Below are positions 61,878-64,000 of a DNA stretch of 64,000 nucleotides, piece after piece (positions within the stretch are counted from its first letter, which is position 1; each line of letters starts with the position of its first letter). Source of the stretch: Gracilibacillus lacisalsi DSM 19029 (GTDB lineage Bacteria; Bacillota; Bacilli; Bacillales; Amphibacillaceae). Both the position numbers and the translations under genes were made by a program. Under the pieces are notes generated by a model. That model was not told where the DNA came from and did not search any database. It was given only the letters and a program-made list of their open reading frames with translations. Location of the stretch: assembly GCF_000377765.1 (NCBI RefSeq), contig NZ_KB898680.1:1-64000 (forward strand), in the 5' to 3' direction.

Positions 61878-63128
61878 ATGGATTATAGCTCTTTCCCTAA
61901 ACATAATGTGCTTTGCATCGATATGCGATCTTTTTACGCAAGTATTGAATGTGTTAAACGCGGACTGGATCCGATGACAACCATGCTTGCAGTTGTTGGG
62001 GATAAAAATCGATCTGGCAGTATTATTCTTGCTGCTTCCCCCGCCCTAAAACAACGGCATGGGGTTAAAAATGTAAGCCGCTATTTTGAATTACCTAAAG
62101 ATCCTGCTATCTATGTTGTCGAGGCAAAAATGGGCGATTACGTTAACATGTCCATGCAAATCACCAAATTATTACATCATTATGTTCCCAAAGAAGCAAT
62201 CCATCCCTATTCCGTTGATGAAATGTGGATTACCGTCGATGGATTAGAGGATTTATACGGGGACGCTCACCATGTTGCTCAAATGATTAAGGACGAAATA
62301 TATGACACGATGGGATTGACCTGTGCAATCGGAATTGGCGATAATAAATTTTTAGCAAAGGTAGTCATGGATCTCTATGCGAAAAAGACTGGCATTGCTA
62401 CATGTCGTTATCAAGATGTCGAGCGTTTATTATGGCCAGTTCCGATTGAAAAAATATGGGGGATTGGAAAACAACTGACAACACACTTGAACCGGATGGG
62501 AATTGTTTATTTAGGCCAATTGGCTAATTATCGCTTAGACCGACTCCAAAAACGATTCGGTGTCATTGGAGAGCAATTATATTGGCATGCGTGGGGAGTT
62601 GATTTAAGTCCTGTTTATGATTCTTTTGGAAAAAAAGAAGAACAAAAAGGCTTTGGACACGGCATTACCTTATTACGTGATTATACTGCAGAAGAAACAT
62701 TAATATGTATGCTTGATTTATGTGAAGAAGTATGTAGGCGTGCTCGTACACACCGCAGAGCAGGAAGAACAATTCATTTGGGCATTGGCTATGCCGATAA
62801 CAATGGAGGTTTTCATCGCTCACGTTCCCTTCACCTCCCCACCAATGTGACGATGGATATTTATCATGTATGCTTACAATTATTTCATGAATTTTATAAT
62901 CAGCATAGTAAAATTCGCCGTGTCACTGTTTCATTGAACAACTTGTATGATGATATAGAAACACAGTTGAATTTATTTGAAGATCAACCGAAAAAGAAAG
63001 ATGTCGGTTATGTGATGGATGCCATTCGCGTCAAATATGGATCAACTGCTATTTTACGTGCAACAAGCTATACCGAAGCGGGTATTACCCGAGAACGAAG
63101 CAAGAAAATTGGTGGACATTATGCATAG
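61878..63128 (+). CDS. uvrX: Y-family translesion DNA polymerase (UvrX/YqjW-like)
   Basis: A 416-aa DinB/UmuC-type polymerase that copies damaged DNA. Metal-binding residues are Asp15 (IDMRSFYAS) and Asp114-Glu115 (YSVDEMW). The segment WGIGKQLTTHLNRMGI is the helix-hairpin-helix. QLNLF (363-367) is a beta-clamp-binding motif. A LexA-type box precedes it, so SOS induction is likely. A GAAGGTG site precedes the ATG. UvrX-type paralogues are often phage-associated, but here no phage gene is adjacent. Confidence 0.92.
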   Translation: MDYSSFPKHNVLCIDMRSFYASIECVKRGLDPMTTMLAVVGDKNRSGSIILAASPALKQRHGVKNVSRYFELPKDPAIYVVEAKMGDYVNMSMQITKLLHHYVPKEAIHPYSVDEMWITVDGLEDLYGDAHHVAQMIKDEIYDTMGLTCAIGIGDNKFLAKVVMDLYAKKTGIATCRYQDVERLLWPVPIEKIWGIGKQLTTHLNRMGIVYLGQLANYRLDRLQKRFGVIGEQLYWHAWGVDLSPVYDSFGKKEEQKGFGHGITLLRDYTAEETLICMLDLCEEVCRRARTHRRAGRTIHLGIGYADNNGGFHRSRSLHLPTNVTMDIYHVCLQLFHEFYNQHSKIRRVTVSLNNLYDDIETQLNLFEDQPKKKDVGYVMDAIRVKYGSTAILRATSYTEAGITRERSKKIGGHYA

Positions 63129-63167
63129 AAAAAAGGACAGCAGTTGGAGCAATGCTGTCCTTTTTTT
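63129..63167. terminator. Bidirectional terminator
   Basis: AAAAAAGGACAGCA and TGCTGTCCTTTTTTT pair around a ten-base loop, between the polymerase and the convergent menE. Confidence 0.95.
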
Positions 63168-63195
63168 GTTACTATCAACTTTGGGCTAGTTTCTA

Positions 63196-64000
63196 TCAAC
63201 TCTTCAATAAATGACGCTGCAGTTTATTTGTGGCATTGCGTGGCAATTGGTCACGAAAATAGATTGTCTTTGGTACTTTAAAGGAAGCAAGCCTAGCACG
63301 GCAATGTACTAACAATTGCTCGGCTGTTACGCCCTCATTTGCCACTACATAGGCAACAGGTACTTGCCCCCATTTACTATCTTCTATTGCGGTAACTCCA
63401 GCTTCTTGTACCCCTTTAAATGATAAGAGTACTTCTTCTACCTCAGCTGGATAGATATTTTCACCACCGGAAATGATTAAATCACTTCGGCGATCAACTA
63501 CAAAGAGGAACCCTTCTTCATCTACATAACCTAAGTCACCGGTGTGAAACCAGCCATTTCGAAAAGCTTCTTTATTAGCTTTTTCTCGATGATAATAACC
63601 GGATGTCACCATCGGGCCCTTTACGACAATTTCACCAACTTGATTTGGCTTAGCTGACATATCATTAGCTTGAATTTGCAAGGATGCTGAGAAAAGTGGC
63701 TTTCCGGCAGAACCTAGTTTCCGTAATGCATCAGCTTCGCTCAAAGTCACAATCTGGGAAGATGTCTCGGTCATACCATATGTTTGCACGATCGGTACAT
63801 TTTTTTCTTTCGCCTTTTCTAATAAAGGTTTTGGTGCTGGTCCACCACCTAACAACATACAACGAAAAGAGCTTGGATAATGACCATCTGCTAACCTGTC
63901 TAATAACCGGGAACAAGTTACCGCTACAACGGATATAATAGTAACATCTTGCTTCATTATCGCATCGTGCACCTTTTGTTCATCAAATCGTTCTAATAAA
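63196..64000 (-). CDS. menE: o-Succinylbenzoate--CoA ligase, C-terminal part (cut by window edge)
   Basis: The frame runs through the window end at 64000, so the N-terminal half is missing. The visible 268 residues carry the adenylate-forming motifs YGMTETSSQIV, GWFHTGDLGYVDEEGF, DRRSDLIISGGENIYPAEVE and the C-terminal catalytic lysine in NATNKLQR. These fit MenE of menaquinone synthesis, which fits the Bacillus neighbourhood. Other acyl-CoA ligases share the motifs, so the call leans on similarity of length and neighbourhood. Confidence 0.82.
   Translation of the reverse strand, partial: LLERFDEQKVHDAIMKQDVTIISVVAVTCSRLLDRLADGHYPSSFRCMLLGGGPAPKPLLEKAKEKNVPIVQTYGMTETSSQIVTLSEADALRKLGSAGKPLFSASLQIQANDMSAKPNQVGEIVVKGPMVTSGYYHREKANKEAFRNGWFHTGDLGYVDEEGFLFVVDRRSDLIISGGENIYPAEVEEVLLSFKGVQEAGVTAIEDSKWGQVPVAYVVANEGVTAEQLLVHCRARLASFKVPKTIYFRDQLPRNATNKLQRHLLKS

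Noticed and set aside
1-64000. tRNA, rRNA and T-box elements
   Set aside because: None recognised on either strand by reading; a covariance-model scan would be needed to exclude small ones.

Overview
The window is chromosomal DNA from a low-GC Firmicute, most likely a member of the Bacillaceae close to the moderately halophilic genera (Gracilibacillus, Oceanobacillus, Virgibacillus type). The case rests on strong AGGAGG ribosome sites, sigma-A promoters, and a ytqB / DUF2524 / ytpB / ytoA / asnB / metK / ytkD / menE neighbourhood like that of the Bacillus subtilis yt- region. TnrA, LexA and Fur-like boxes and the ccpN-yqfL pair point the same way. The genus is inference; no rRNA or tRNA gene is present.

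Layout. 0.3-9 kb: a short-form aconitase with a small zinc-finger-like protein, a lactonase, an operon of YtrA-type GntR regulator, ABC ATPase, large permease and an ECF sigma factor, and an MhqD-like hydrolase. 9.2-24.2 kb: a complete nitrate/nitrite assimilation island. It holds siroheme synthesis (sirC on +; cobA, sirB and a TrpD-like gene on -), nitrite reductase nirBD, divergently the nitrate reductase nasB-nasC, and two nitrate transporters. The divergent nirB/nasB promoter and the second transporter carry TnrA-type boxes about 50 bp upstream of plausible start sites, so the island should switch on under nitrogen limitation. 24.7-29 kb: a glycerol-3-phosphate-type ABC importer (ugpCAEB). 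29-31 kb: aldo/keto reductase and D-2-hydroxyacid dehydrogenase. 31-33.4 kb: repeats, then yqfL and ccpN. 33.5-35 kb: a solitary tnpB transposon with left- and right-end hairpins and a probable omega RNA. 35-40.6 kb: an MFS carrier, an SDR plus sodium/solute symporter pair, and a chemotaxis receptor.

41.2-47.5 kb holds the least familiar material: a four-gene operon of membrane-anchored proteins with large extracytoplasmic domains, led by a tethered PstS-like binding protein. It lies downstream of a second YtrA-type GntR/ABC operon whose promoter overlaps a 15-bp-arm palindrome. 47.5-52 kb is conserved yt-region housekeeping. 52.05-54.52 kb is the scar of an integrated element flanked by 22-bp direct repeats. 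It contains integrase and transposase remnants, frameshifted small genes and two strong palindromes, and it sits directly against the ribosome site of ytoA. 54.5-64 kb returns to housekeeping: ytoA, asnB, metK, ytkD, a Fur-boxed siderophore ATPase, a LexA-boxed Y-family polymerase and the 3' end of menE.

Intergenic DNA is rich in dispersed repeats of at least four families. The largest family has an inner stem whose sequence differs between copies while pairing is kept, which suggests selection on, or generation through, a folded nucleic acid.
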